Assembly: GCA_034770075.1 (NCBI GenBank)
Contig: CM068379.1
Span: forward strand, 11,873,922 to 11,937,921
Direction of reading: 5' to 3'
Length of the DNA stretch: 64,000 nucleotides
From: Aralia elata
Lineage: Eukaryota; Streptophyta; Magnoliopsida; Apiales; Araliaceae
Part shown: piece by piece, positions 46,500 to 57,850 of the stretch
Numbering within the stretch: position 1 is the stretch's first letter
How the letters are laid out: every line of letters begins with the position of its first letter
The notes under the pieces: generated by a model
Database searches by the model: none
Told to the model about the DNA's origin: nothing
The model's input: only the letters and a program-made list of their open reading frames with translations
Position numbers and translations under genes: made by a program

Positions 46500-47615
46500 A
46501 CCTTTTATTCCCTGAAACGTGTCTTCACACTCCAAAGTTCACTGGAAAGTTTTCTCATTCTTTGGGCCTTTCAACTTGTCGAAGAATGGTAGGCATTGCT
46601 TTGCTGACTTAGACATAAATCTCCTAAGTGTTGCAATCCGACTGGTCAGTCGTTGGACATACTTAAAAGTTTGTGGATATTTCATATCCAATATGGCCTT
46701 AATTTTCTCTGAGTTAGCCTCGATCCCCCTCTTGCTGACTAGATACCCCAGGAATTTTGCAGAACCAAGATCGAAAGTGCACTTAGTCCGGTTCAATTGC
46801 AAATTATAGTCCCGAACAGTTTGAAAGCATTCCTTCAAGTCACCCAAGTGATCTCGAGTCGCGGTACTCTTGATGATCATATCGTCCACGTACACCTCCA
46901 TATTGCAACCGAGCTGCTTTCTAAACATATAGTTCATCATCCTCTAATAAGTGGCCCTCGTATTAATCAATCTCAAAGTCATCTTTTTGTATGCATATAT
47001 TACCCAATGGGTGATAAAAGCCGTCTTCGGGATATCCTCCTTACACATTGATATCTGATTGTATCCCAAAAAGGCGTCTAGCAAGCTTAATAAACCATAT
47101 CCTGATGTGGTATCGATGAGCTGATCAATGTTCGGTAAAGGATAAAAATCCTTCGAACAGGCTTTATTCAGGTCCGTATAGTCGATGCACATCCTCCACT
47201 TCCCATTCTATTTTTTTAACCAGAACTACGTTCGTCAACCATTCAGGATAATCAATTTCGAAGATAAAATTGGCTGCCACTATTTACCCACCTCCTCATC
47301 AATGATCTTCTGCCGTTTAGGGGCAAAGATCCTCTTCTTCTACCAAACAAGTTTTTGGGAAGGGTCTACACAAAACTTGTGCACAACTACTTTCTCGTCG
47401 ATCCCTAGCATATCGCTAGGCTCCCAGGCAAAGATGTCGGCATACGCCCTCAATAATTCCACCAAATTTGTCCGAAGAGGTTCCTGTAACTCCGATCCGA
47501 TCTTCACCAACTTCTCTGCATTTCCCGGGATCAACTCCACATTCTCCGTCTCCTCAGCCAGGAGAGCAAGGGGTTCGATAGGACCCTCTGTGAACAGCTC
47601 CATCTCAATTGCCAT
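46500..47615 (-). pseudogene. pol: Tat-lineage reverse transcriptase, broken
   Basis: The upstream linker (DIFAWEPSDMLGID) is at 47,615-47,340. RT block A-B appears as MCIDYTDLNKACSKDFYPLP near 47,190 and block C as LLDAFLGYNQI. The active site is EVYVDDMIIKS at ~46,895, followed by FLGYLVSKRGIEAN. Frame changes and stops occur near 47,200 and 46,943. Confidence 0.85.
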
Positions 47616-47624
47616 AGTCTATTT

Positions 47625-48251
47625 CTACTTACTGACCCTGACTCCCAATTGGATAAGAGTGTTTTGATAGCATCTTCGAGCAATATCCAAGTCTCCTTTT
47701 ACTTCACCGACCTCGTTCGGTTTAGAAAACTTAATCTTAAAGTGGGGTATAAAAGTCACAACTTGTAGGGCCGCTAACGTCAGCCGAACCAGGATAGCAT
47801 TATAAGTTGAATCAACATACACCACAAAAAACTTAACATTCACCTGAACTTATTGAGAGGCTGTGTCGAAGACGATAAACAGCTCGATAGTCCTCGTTAC
47901 ATGAACCGGGTCATTACTGAAACCATACAGGGGAGACTTTTATCTGACCTCCAACTTTTGGCCCTCTAGATCTAGCCTTTGATAAGCGTACAGAATATCC
48001 ACTGATGACCCATTATCAATCATGATCATCCTTACATCCACCAGTCTAACCTGAGCGGTGATCACTAGTGCTCCTTCATGTGGTTCGATAGATTCAGAAA
48101 GGAAGTCATCATCGGTGAAAGAGATAACTGTGCCAGGATACAACCGATCCCTCCTTGCAGGTTGTTCTGAAATTGTCAATATAGAATCGAGCGTATTTTG
48201 GCGTTTCTTCCTAGTCACATTTCCAATTGAGCCACTCGTGATGACATTCAC
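47625..48251 (-). pseudogene. pol: Tat-lineage aspartic protease region
   Basis: The retropepsin-like active site appears as MIMIDNGSSVDILY, with the catalytic DTG/DSG changed to DNG. The piece at 47,843-47,625 continues the region (FVVYVDSTYNAIL). A gap without a frame lies between. Confidence 0.75.
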
Positions 48252-48499
48252 TACCCGTCGAGCAGGTTGAATCGGATTCGACTGTTGGTCCTGTGGCTGT
48301 CTCCGTTTGGCACCCTCTTGTCTCTTCCCCCTGAACCTTCCTACCCAGTAACATAATGCACCAATTCCCCATTCTGAACATTTTTCTCAATCAGGTTTTT
48401 CAGATGGCGGCAGTCTTCAGTGGAATGCCCCATACTCTGATGGTAATTGTAATATCGGTTCTGATCTCCCCTCCACTGATGGGTATTGGCTGGGCATGG

Positions 48500-49983
48500 T
48501 TAAAAATATGGCTTGTCCTTAATTTCCTCCAGTATCGTTGCTTGATCTATGTTGAGAGGTGTGTATATCTGATTGATGCCCCGGTTCGGGAAGGGTGGTC
48601 GGCCTCCCCCCGAACCACTATTATTGAAGTTTCTCCTCTGTTGTATTTCTGACCTGGGATTATTGCTCCTATCCCGATCTCTAGGCTTATCTATGGTATG
48701 TGTTTGGGGCTTCAGACTTCCCATAACCTCTTTGATAGCAATAAAGTTTTTCGCTTTGTTATACGCTTTCGACAAGTCTTTCGGCGGATTAAACATTATG
48801 TCCTTCATCAACTTCTTCGACTTCACCACATCTAGTCCCATAGTAAAAAATTCGAGAGCCTGCGGACCGTCGAGTACGGTCAGAGTGCAAAACCGCCTCC
48901 CTGAACCTTTTCAAGTACTGGCTCCAACTATCGTTCGTCTGCTGTTTAATTTGCATAAGGGCCGTCATCGGCTTTCCCCTCCTTTTATTGCTTCTGAACC
49001 GGTCATAAAATTTGTCACATAACTTCTTCCATGATCCGATAGAGTTCGACGTTAGTAATGTCACCCATAGTTAAGCACCCTTCTTCAAAAATGTAACAAA
49101 CATCTGACGCTTGACAGTATTAAAATGATTATAATAATGCATCAACCGATCATATGCATAGGTATGATCATAGGGGTCTCTAGTACCATTATAGCTCTCC
49201 ATCGGCAATATCTTTTTGTTGGGATCGCCCCGAACCCGGTCAATTTTGAGTGTGAAAAGCGACGTTGGGTCGACCGACGACTGCTTTGCCTGGTCAACAT
49301 TTGCTAGCTTCTGCTCCAACTCCGCTACCTTTTTTGCGAGGAGGTCAGATTCCTCCTTTCGGGGGATGACTTGTGTCGATCCCTTAAGTATTCTAGAGAA
49401 GACATCCGTTGTCTGCTTCCTGACCTCCCCCGATCTTCACTGCTGCCTTCCTTAGGGCGACTTCTTTGCCTGCTCCTATCTTGTCAAGACCCATCTGAAC
49501 AATATATCCTGGATTGGTTCTGTGATGTAACCTCGTAATGGCGGGGCTGACTCGAGAAGGCCTCCCATTCGCCTTCCAACTCAGCTAACTGTGCATCTAA
49601 CTCCTTCTATTGGAGACGCAGGACTTCCATTGCATCATTGGTCTGCTGAATTTTGTGAGATCGAATCAACTCATGTTTGTCCTAACTGTCATGCTCTCGA
49701 TCCCGCTCCTGATGTATATACGTTCGGGACTACCGTCCGCGGTATGATCGTGGGAGTTGGGAGTCCTCTGACTTGCCGAGAACAACTAACGTCGGGCTGG
49801 AGCCGACTGAGCCTTTGTTGGGCCCGCAACCTGGTTCTGGGGCCCTAACCTATCATTGACATGTTTTTTTGGGCCTAAGCTGGTCTTTGACTGAACCCCT
49901 AACTTGTGATGTGGGATTGACCGAATATCTTTCTTGGTCAGAAACAGTATTAGAAGATTAACAGGATTACGCTCGGATCCCAC
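48500..49983 (-). pseudogene. gag: Tat-lineage gag, broken
   Basis: The gag core is seen as YNGTRDPYDHTYAYDRLMHY then GSWKKLCDKFYDRFRS and MQIKQQTNDSWSQYLKRFRE, split by a stop at ~49,070 and a frameshift near 48,840. A basic Arg/Asn-rich segment (48,650-48,560) precedes protease. The N-terminal part runs up to ~49,983. Confidence 0.8.
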
Positions 49984-50040
49984 ACCTGTGAGATCTTCAC
50001 TACTTTTCGGATTCTATTTACCTTGCGCGAGAGTGGTAGG

Positions 50041-50938
50041 ACGTAAAACCAAGATAACCCTTCCAGCCAGCTCATATGAGAAGACAAAAAGGATTGTCCT
50101 TATTCAATTATGAGTTGTGTTGGACCACCTATGAGTTGAACTGGCCAAAATTGGACTTGGCTAAAAAGGCGCAAATTTTATTTGAGCTTAAAAATATACG
50201 GCTGATGCTCAGTTTTTCATGGGTGGGTTGGGCTGACTCGTGAGCATGAGTCATTTTTGTCAAGTCTAATTGTAGTCAGGGATCGTAAAAAACTTTTAGC
50301 TATTTGTTGGATCCTTAAAGTAGCTTTTAAACCATGTACAAACTATACATATGAGGGCCAATTCATAATAAATGATGGTTATATGGTTTAACTAGTCATC
50401 AAATTTACAGCGTTCATTGTAGGAACTAGCAGTTAGAATTTTTGAAAAAATAACACTTGATAGTACTATGTTGTAAAATAACTCAACTAATCGCAACATA
50501 ATATTACAAAAAGAAAAATCAATAATTTCAAATTAAATAATATAATATCTCCCCCTTCCCAACACAATATTATTGTAATTAATTTGTTCTGCAATATCAT
50601 GTTACATAAAGTCCTTTTTTCTTTTCGTTACTAAAATTTGACCGTTAAATAAACAAAATTTGGTAATCGAAATTATATAGCCACCAAGGTTCTTAGACTC
50701 AAATTAGACCGTCAATCGAACCGGTAAAAACCGAAATCGATTCACGCTTTGCTGTGATTTGAATCAATTAACCAGTTGAGACTAAAATTCGTTCAGAATC
50801 GGTGACCCCAATAAATCAATAACTGATTCACGGGTCGATTCCCTACTTAAAGATTATTTTTTTTTTATTATTAGTTTAAGCCTTTTCTGTAGCTTGTTCT
50901 TCGGTCCTAAACTCCGGAGTCCTAATATTATTTGACAT
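50041..50938. other. Intergenic: boundary of the Tat element and CXIP4 upstream region
   Basis: No gene is seen. Bases ~50,690-50,850 (CCGTCAATCGAACCGGTAAA and following) resemble a decayed copy of the GGTT/AACCGG element found intact at 53,257-53,678. The CXIP4 promoter should lie at the right end; I see no clear TATA box. Confidence 0.5.
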
Positions 50939-51644
50939 TTGTTACGCCGCTGCGCCCAAAATCAAATCCCAGTGCTCTCATCGGCCATCCCATCATCTCT
51001 CTCTCTCTCACGGCTCACCGCTCACCGCGCAGTGCCACCACGCAGCCAGTCCAGTCGTGACCCTGCCCCTACCTCTTGGGCTCTTCCCCATCCCCATCCG
51101 TGCCCTAACCTCTGCTGCGCGCCTGCGCCCCTCGGCCCCTGTTTGGTCTCTGCATTCTGCAGTGAGCACTCTACAGTCTACACACAATACACGGTAATCA
51201 TAGAATTAGGTTTTGATGCTCTAGGGAATCATAGATTCTATCAGATCTGGAAGGGGTTATAGTGGCAATTAAGGTTTAATTTTACTTGTTTTGTTGCCTG
51301 TGACAATTGGAAAATGTTTTGATAGTAGATTTGGTACATGTGAAGCATAATTGAACATTAGTTATACACAAAAAAGTAACTTAGAATTTTGTAAATGTAT
51401 ACTCTGGGTTGGGGTTAAATAATTGATTGCTTGCTTCCATCATGTTATTCCCTTTAGGTTGGGGTAAAGCCCCAATATGAAATTTAACTAGGGTTTGACT
51501 TTGAAGGAATCATGATAAAATAAATAATCAATTTAAAGGCCTCAATTTTGGATTTTACTAGTAGGTTTGATTTTTATTAATGAAGTACATTGCTGACGAC
51601 CCTAATATTGTTGTATTCAGAGAGATTTCTTTGTTAGTCTCAAG
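50939..51644 (+). other. Probable CXIP4 5' UTR and leader intron
   Basis: A CT-rich stretch (50,990-51,010) and GC-rich DNA suggest a transcribed leader. A likely donor is at ~51,194 (ACG|GTAATC) and a good acceptor at 51,619-51,620 (GTATTCAG), giving a ~425-bp leader intron ending 24 bases before the ATG. The GC-rich open frame here (107 aa) is probably not a protein. Confidence 0.55.
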
Positions 51645-52628
51645 ATGCCGGCGACAGCAGGTAGGGTTCGTATGCCCGCAAACAATAGGGTGCATAGTAG
51701 TGCTGCCCTCCAAACCCATGGTATATGGCAAAGTGCCATTGGTTACGATCCTTATGCTCCGAACAAGGAGGATAACAAGAAATCTTCTCAACCTAAGGCT
51801 TCAAATGCTGCTGTTGCTGCTGAGCCTGAGGGTGAAAATGCTTACGCTAGCTTCCAGGGCTTGCTTGCACTTGCCCGTATAACTGGTTCTAATGCTGATG
51901 AGGCTCGTGGGGCCTGCAAGAAGTGTGGACGTGTTGGTCACCTCACGTTTCAATGTCGAAACTTTTTGAGTATTAAGGATGACATTAAGGATAAAGACCC
52001 GGATGCAATTCAGGCGGCAGTTATGTCTGGACTGGAGAAATTGAAAGGCAATGGGAATAAGCTGAATGGCAAAAGTGTGGCTGAGTCTTCAGACGAGGAT
52101 TCGGAAGAGGAGAGCGAGAGTTCTGATTCTGATTACGATTCTGAAATAGAAAGGGCTATTTCTAAGAGTAAGAAGTTTGGGAATAAGCTTATTAGTAAAG
52201 TGAAGTCTTCTAGAAAGAATCAGGATGACTCCTATGAAGATGAGTCAGATTCTGGAGAGAGAAAGAAAAGGGGTAGGTCAAAGAAGAGAAGTGGGAAACG
52301 AACCCATAGTGATTCTGATGACGATGAGGAGGGTAGCAGGAAGAGAAGGAAGGAGAAGAGGAGGAGAGATGAGTCATCTGATGAGGATGACAATCGTCGA
52401 CGAGGGCATAGGAAGAGTAGGAAGGAAAAGAGGAGGCGGCGGAGTCATCGACATTTAGATGATTCAGATGGATCCGAGGAATCCCGTAGACGCCATAAGC
52501 GGAAGAGCAGGAGAGTAGCTTTGCCTTCTAAATCTGATGTAAGCAGCTCAGAGGATTCACGGGTTGGCAGGGACAAAAAGCGATCTGAGAAGTGGAGCCG
52601 GAAACGCCACCATGAAGAAGAGGACTAG
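51645..52628 (+). CDS. CXIP4: CAX-interacting protein 4 (CCHC zinc-knuckle, RS-like) homolog, complete
   Basis: A 327-codon single-exon CDS. Residues 1-45 are the conserved CXIP4 start (MPATAGRVRMPANNRVHSSA ... WQSAIGYDPYAP). Residues ~91-104 form one CCHC zinc knuckle (CKKCGRVGHLTFQC). From ~145 to the end the protein is Ser/Asp/Glu-rich, then Arg/Lys/Ser-rich, with many SDSD, RRRR and KRKSRR patches, so it is disordered and carries several nuclear-localisation-like clusters. The length agrees with the Arabidopsis protein (~330 aa). CXIP4 was first described as an activator of the vacuolar Ca2+/H+ antiporter CAX1 in yeast assays, and the RS-like tail suggests a nuclear RNA-related role. The start is fixed by the conserved N-terminus just after a good splice acceptor. 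No defect is seen. An in-window neighbour on the same strand is the broken SRP72. Confidence 0.95.
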   Translation: MPATAGRVRMPANNRVHSSAALQTHGIWQSAIGYDPYAPNKEDNKKSSQPKASNAAVAAEPEGENAYASFQGLLALARITGSNADEARGACKKCGRVGHLTFQCRNFLSIKDDIKDKDPDAIQAAVMSGLEKLKGNGNKLNGKSVAESSDEDSEEESESSDSDYDSEIERAISKSKKFGNKLISKVKSSRKNQDDSYEDESDSGERKKRGRSKKRSGKRTHSDSDDDEEGSRKRRKEKRRRDESSDEDDNRRRGHRKSRKEKRRRRSHRHLDDSDGSEESRRRHKRKSRRVALPSKSDVSSSEDSRVGRDKKRSEKWSRKRHHEEED

Positions 52629-53256
52629 TTTCACTCGGGAGGTGATACAGCAGATACTCTTTTTAATAACAAATGTCCTGTTTTGTGCTTTGCTACTATT
52701 AATCTGGAGATGTTGTGGCTGTGGAGTTTAGTTACAGAACATTGCTTGATATGTTTGGCAAATGCTTTCAGATTCTATTTCTTTCAACGAATGGACGTGT
52801 TGTTAATTTGTCTTGTTTATTGTACAATATCATGAGATTCATGATTTCAGGGCTGAATCAACTTCTACCAGCAATCATATAAATATTATTATTGGAATGC
52901 TGTGTTTGCACTTATTGACATTATTTATGAATTTTTTTTTCCCTGTGAAATCTTAATCTTAGTCTTGTCTTGTTGATCATGCATCATTGAGCTCTTAAAT
53001 TCTTTCCATTTTGTGTATAACATATAACTTGGCATTTTTGCTTTCTTATTAAAAAGAAACATAATCTATGTGAATATATTTTGGCAATGGTGCTTGTTAA
53101 ATTGGCTGGTTTGGTTTCTCACCCATATTGAGAGGATTTTGTATATTTGACTGTGTTCTTATTATTTTTAGATTTTGTGGTCATAGAACATAGTGCTAAT
53201 AAATTTTTGGTACATCTTGGTTTGCAATGAAACAACTAAACATGTGTGGTTTTGAT
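52629..53256 (+). other. CXIP4 3' UTR and downstream flank
   Basis: AT-rich, no ORF. The 3' UTR probably ends by about 52,960. Nothing else is recognised before the TIR element. Confidence 0.5.
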
Positions 53257-53678
53257 GGTTTTAAAATCCGGACCAGACCGTCGATTCAACCGGTTAAAAT
53301 CGGAATTGGTCGGCACTCCGGTCCGGTTTGAACCAATAAACCATTTTTGGTCAAAAATCGGTTGACCATCGGTCGAATCGGTGGTTCAACCGGTAAAACC
53401 GGTTAATTGACCCAGTGAACCGGTTTTTAATATATTTTTTTGTACCAAATTTTTTTTAATATTAAAAGTAACCACTTTTATTAATATTGTAACTCAACTT
53501 TATTATGTTTTAGTTCATAAAAAACGAGATTTTTTAAAATTTTATTATTTACTAATAATATATATTTTTATATATTAATGACGTCACTGGGTCAATAACG
53601 GTTCAACTACTGGTTGGACCAGTGACCCATCCACCCGGTATCTTTTCCGGTTCGATGACCGGTCCGGGTCTGAAAACC
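53257..53678. mobile_element. MITE-like element with GGTTTT/AAAACC ends
   Basis: The ends are GGTTTTAAAATCCGGACCAG and, reverse-complemented from the right, GGTTTTCAGACCCGGACCGG. The body is rich in AACCGG and CGGTT motifs, giving a palindromic layout over ~420 bp. This is a common class of plant non-autonomous element. No clear TSD is visible. Confidence 0.65.
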
Positions 53679-54288
53679 TTAATAGCCACCATTATTATGG
53701 ATCGATCCGATATGTCCTATTGGGTTTATAGGCAAGTATAACAGATACGATCCGACCCATTTAATAATGCTTTTCCAAATCTCGCTTTCACTCGATCGCC
53801 GCCGATAAACGGAGTACTTCACCCCACTCTCTGCGAAAAGACTGTTTTGGTAAACCATCGGTTTTAGCTATTCCTCCGGGAAAGAGAAAACGAAATCTTC
53901 ACCGGCACCGGCGATTTCTACCGAAGATCTATTTACATCCATCAATCGGTATGTTGAACGTTCCGAATACGAACAAGTGGTTAAAGTTGCAGATCAAGGT
54001 CACTACTTCATAAAAATATAAATTTACGCATGTTTTAGTCCTTTAATTTCTCAATTTGAATATGTGGGTCTGCATTTTGTTGTATTTTTTGTTTAATTTA
54101 TGTAGCTCCTGGTGATGAAGATGTGATTCAATGCAAAATTGTTGCTTTAATCAAGTCTGATAAAATTGAGGAAGCTCTTTCAAATGTCAAGAAGGTTCCT
54201 CGGGATTTCAGCTTCTTTAAGGTAAAAAAAAAAAATATATGTAATTTGTATAACTGGCGATGCAAATGATAATATTGATCAAAAAATA

Positions 54289-54450
54289 CTTCCTCAGTTC
54301 CAAAATTTAACAGACTTTTGAAGTCAATTTTTTTTCAAACCCAAAATTGACAGAAGATTAATTGTTTCGTTATTTTTGATAGATCATATTAATTTTGAGT
54401 TTCAAAAAGTTTCAATTAAAAGTCTTAATGATCATTTGGAACAAAGGGGG
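54289..54450. mobile_element. Diverged Stowaway-like MITE in an SRP72 intron
   Basis: The left end is CTTCCTCAGTTCCAAA; the right end reverse-complements to CCCCCTTTGTTCCAAA. Both sides are TA (54287-54288 and 54451-54452). The size (162 bp) and TA target fit Stowaway, with more divergence than the copy at 11,044. Confidence 0.7.
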
Positions 54451-55370
54451 TATGATTTTAGTTTTGTGCATTTTAGTTGCAGTTGATTGAAATAGAGATT
54501 GAGATTGGTTGTTAATTAATTTGTTAGTGAGTTGAAGTGTTGCAAGTAATTTGTCCGACATTGACTCCGGATGCAACTGCTCTCCCCAATAGGCTATTTA
54601 GCACCTCCATAACCAACATAATTTTAAAGGATTAGATATTTCCCTCTATGTAGCAAAGAAAGTTCCTTGAACACCATTTACCAGCACTAGAAACCTTACT
54701 GTGGAAATACAGGCTATGATTCAACTCCTCCATCTGCCCCAACCCATCTTATCAAACGAATAAATTAAAAAATCATAGTTCACATAATCATAGTCCTTCT
54801 CAGCATCCAACTTACAAGTGATTCCGGAATTCCAGACCTAAGTCTCGCCTCCTCACATTCATTAGCCATCAAGTATGCATCTAAGATCTGTCTTTCCTTA
54901 AATAAATTATCTTAATATGTTTGTTGGTCCAAAGGCATCGTTCAAAGGATAATAAAGGAAGAAAAATACTATTTTAATAAAGTTAAATAAATAAAGGAAG
55001 CAAAAGGAGAAACAAAATAAGTTAATGAGCGGTGAGCCATTTCACTAATTTGTATGTGGTTGAAGGTCTCATGAAAATATATGCATGTTATTTTTCCTTG
55101 CTATGCTTATTACGTGACATTGGTTATTGATCTCCACTTATTTAAACTGCTACTATGATCTAAATTTTTTATGTGATTTTTAAATTCAGTTTATTCAAAA
55201 TTTGTCTCCCAATTTTGTGTACCAACTCTAGGTTGTTTTATTGCCATATATTTTTTGTGTATCAACTCTAGGTTTGGATTTATGTTTATCTATTTTAGTG
55301 TATATATTAACTCTCTCTCTCATTCTTTTTTTTGTATTCATTTATTTATTTTCTTCTTAGCTTCCTACTT

Positions 55371-55419
55371 TTCGGCCTACCCCAATTAGTTTGGATAAAA
55401 GGCGTTGTTGAGTTGAGTG
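55371..55419 (+). repeat. Possible SINE 3' fragment
   Basis: CGGCCTACCCCAATTAGTTT then GGATAAAAGGCGTTGTTG is like the 3' part of Au-type plant SINEs, which end in TTG repeats. It lies just before the acceptor of SRP72 exon 3. No promoter boxes or TSD are seen. Confidence 0.45.
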
Positions 55420-56193
55420 AACATTAGTCTCTTACATATTTGCTGTTATTGTCTTTGCGATTCTCCATAGGTGTACTGCTTATACAGACAAAATAAGTTG
55501 GATGAAGCTCTGGAATCCCTGAAAGGCCTTGATGGAAATTCTGCACCTATGCTATTAGAATCCCAGATTCAGTTTCGTCTGGGGAAAATGGATGCTTCTG
55601 TGGACATTTATCGAAAGCTCCAGAACGCAAAAATAGACTCGCTAGAGATAAATGTTGTTGCTGGTTTGGTTTCAGCTGGGAGAGCTTCTGAAGTGCAAGG
55701 AATGATGAAGGCACTCAAGGTTAAGGCAACAAGCAGCTTTGAGTGGCATATAATGCAGCTTGTTCATTGATTGAAAGACAGAAGTACACAGATGCGGAAC
55801 ATCTTCTACTTTCAGCTCGAAGGTGATCCTCTTTTATATCAAGAACTTGTGTGCCCTTCACTACTATAGTCTTGTTGCTAAACTTTTAAAGAGGTCAATC
55901 ATGGTGTTTTTAGGAATGGTCAATCATATTGGTAAAAAAGACAATATTAATTGTAGGTTCATCAATCTTATGATGCGGACATTTGAATAGTACAATTTTT
56001 TTGCACTCATTTCATAAAAAATGCAAACTTGCTACAACTTGGTAGCTTCTTAGATAATTACCTGAGGAACATGATGCCAATACTGCTGAAAAATAATGTT
56101 TGTTTTTAGGAATTCTCTCCTCGTTCATGCTGTATTTCATCTTTTTGTGCTGGAAGCCTGGAACTGTTTGGTCCATAGTTTATCTTAAATTGC

Positions 56194-56273
56194 TAAGACG
56201 GTTGAGGTGGCCTAGTGCAGAATTACAGGTCACAGATTCAAGATTTATTCTTGCCAAAAAATAAGTAAAAAAA
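56194..56273 (+). mobile_element. Short tRNA-like SINE with 10-bp target duplication
   Basis: CTTAAATTGC occurs at 56184-56193 and 56274-56283. Between them is an 80-bp unit with an A-box-like GGTGGCCTAGTGC, a B-box-like GGTCACAGATTC and an A-rich tail. The unit is shorter than most plant SINEs, so it may be a minimal or 3'-truncated type. It lies in the SRP72 intron. Confidence 0.75.
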
Positions 56274-57768
56274 CTTAAATTGCATCTAGCACCTGTTAAG
56301 GGCTTACTTCTTTATAACTTTAAGTGGTGAGCGAGGAATACTTCTATTGTTTTGTTTTTCACCCAATTATTCTTTATACTAGGTACTTGTTCATGGATTA
56401 TGCAAGTCCAATGAGCTAAAGAGCTCATCAGCTTGTGTGATAGTGTGTTTAATGTAGTGCCATGTCCCAGTTATTGTATTTGCATTTCGTAGAGCATGTG
56501 TCTTGATCATGTAGTTTTCCTCTTGAAATCTGAGAACAGGCATTTTGCAAGAACACTTATGATACGGTCAATATCTGATCAAATCTTAGGCCTCTCCATA
56601 AGTGGGACACACTATATAATGGTTTATCTAACAATGGGTTTTGGGTAGTATAGTGTAGCAGTAGTTCTGGGCCAAATCCAATTCCTAAAAGTCTCAAAAA
56701 GTTCTGAATCTACTGGTTAATTTGTTAAACCTATAACTATGCACCTGCTTCTGTGCGTGTGATTGGAGGAATTATCATTGATTCATTAAAATACAGTAAT
56801 TTACTTGGGAAAAGAAAAGAAATAGATCAGGTAGCATCCTTCCTGGCTCATGGTGGGAATAAATCTAATCCCGGCTTAACATTTGAGTCTTGATTTTGCC
56901 ATTCTCCGGCAATTCAATTTTGTTATGATTTTTTGTTGTTTCAAAGTGCTTCAATCCTTGTAGTCTTTTGCAGCATTAGTCCGTCCGTCTGTCTGTCTCT
57001 CTATCTCTCTCTCTCTCTATATATACACACATATATAACCGTATCCGTATCCATTTGTGTGGTCGCATGTGTTTATCCGCTAAGGAATGGGGAGGAGGAT
57101 ATTGCCAAGGTTGTATGATTATCACTGTAATCTTTATTTCAATATATAGCTTACCTGAATTCAAAGGAGTTATGATCTATGTAGAGTAAATTGCTGATTT
57201 GGATACTGGTTCCATGATAATTAAGCTTATAACCATAGTTTCATTAGTATTTACTTGATATTGTCCATAAGTTCCATTCTTTTGTGTGTGTATATGTTTG
57301 CTTGATTTGTATGTTATTTGTGTATTGCACATAATTTTTATTTTTTGTCCTCATTGGGTACTTCATGCTGTTCTATTCTTGTATGCACTTGCATTGTCTT
57401 TTTATTGCCATTGCCTATTGGTACTCCCTACATATGTCCTCTGTACTAGTAATTAGGGAAACGTCCCCATTTAATTCAAGAATTTATTTAACTCACTGGA
57501 CTCAAATGCAATCTTTGGCAGAATTGGTCAGGAAACCTTAATGGATGAGAATTTAGCTGATGATGAGATAGAACTTGAACTTGCACCAATAGCTGTCCAG
57601 TTGGCATATGTCCAGCAGGCGAGATAGTGTTTTAAGATGATGCTTTCCTCCATCATATCTTTTTAATTTTTCTGCATAATAAATTTATTCTCCATTAATG
57701 AAAATCGGCTTATTTCTTCAGCTCTTGGGAAATACAAAAGAAGCTGTTCAGTCATACACCGATACTAT

Positions 57769-57850
57769 CTACCGAAACCTGGCAGATGAACCATCACTAA
57801 CAGTAGCAACAAACAACCTAATTGCTACCGAAACCTGGCAGATGAACCAT
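57769..57850. repeat. 26-bp direct repeat at the gypsy insertion point
   Basis: CTACCGAAACCTGGCAGATG plus AACCAT occurs at 57769-57794 and 57825-57850, 56 bp apart, inside SRP72 exon sequence. The second copy ends exactly where the LTR begins (the last T is the LTR's first base). Confidence 0.95.

Larger units (their letters stand above)
41850..50040 (-). mobile_element. Decayed Tat-lineage Ty3/gypsy element
   Basis: On minus, from right to left, gag, aspartic protease, RT, RNase H and integrase fragments follow in gypsy order (IN last), with a convergent antisense gene beyond integrase. RT and IN motifs and the antisense gene fit the Tat (Retand/Ogre-like) lineage. Each domain is broken by stops or frameshifts, and I could not find LTRs at either side, so the element is old, truncated or both. 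The limits are approximate: the left is where copia gag ends, the right where gag coding fades. Confidence 0.8.
53854..57849 (+). pseudogene. SRP72: SRP72 (signal recognition particle 72-kDa subunit), 5' part, broken
   Basis: Exon-like pieces match SRP72, the TPR protein that with SRP68 binds the 7S RNA S domain in cytosolic SRP. They are ~53,854-53,998 (ISTEDLFTSINRYVERSEYE), 54,106-54,221 (PGDEDVIQCKIVALIKSDKI), 55,471-55,822, 57,522-57,618 (DDEIELELAPIAVQLAYVQQ) and 57,722-57,849. Faults: no in-frame ATG follows the upstream stop at 53,851; one base is missing near 55,743, shifting frame before the helix that reads on as AYNAACSLIERQKY; the donor after 57,618 is GC (CAG|GCGAGA) instead of GT; about four residues expected between exons 1 and 2 are absent. 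The last exon is interrupted by a gypsy element at 57,850 and preceded by a 26-bp duplication. Most of the protein (family ~650 aa) would lie beyond. I infer a pseudogene or knocked-out copy. Confidence 0.85.

Noticed and set aside
49960..49985. A TGGGATCCGAGCG on minus as a possible Tat primer-binding site.
   Set aside because: No LTR end is visible beside it, and it overlaps the gag N-terminal reading.
50939..51262. A 107-aa GC-rich ORF upstream of CXIP4.
   Set aside because: It is better explained as 5' UTR; it spans a likely splice donor and has no recognisable protein features.
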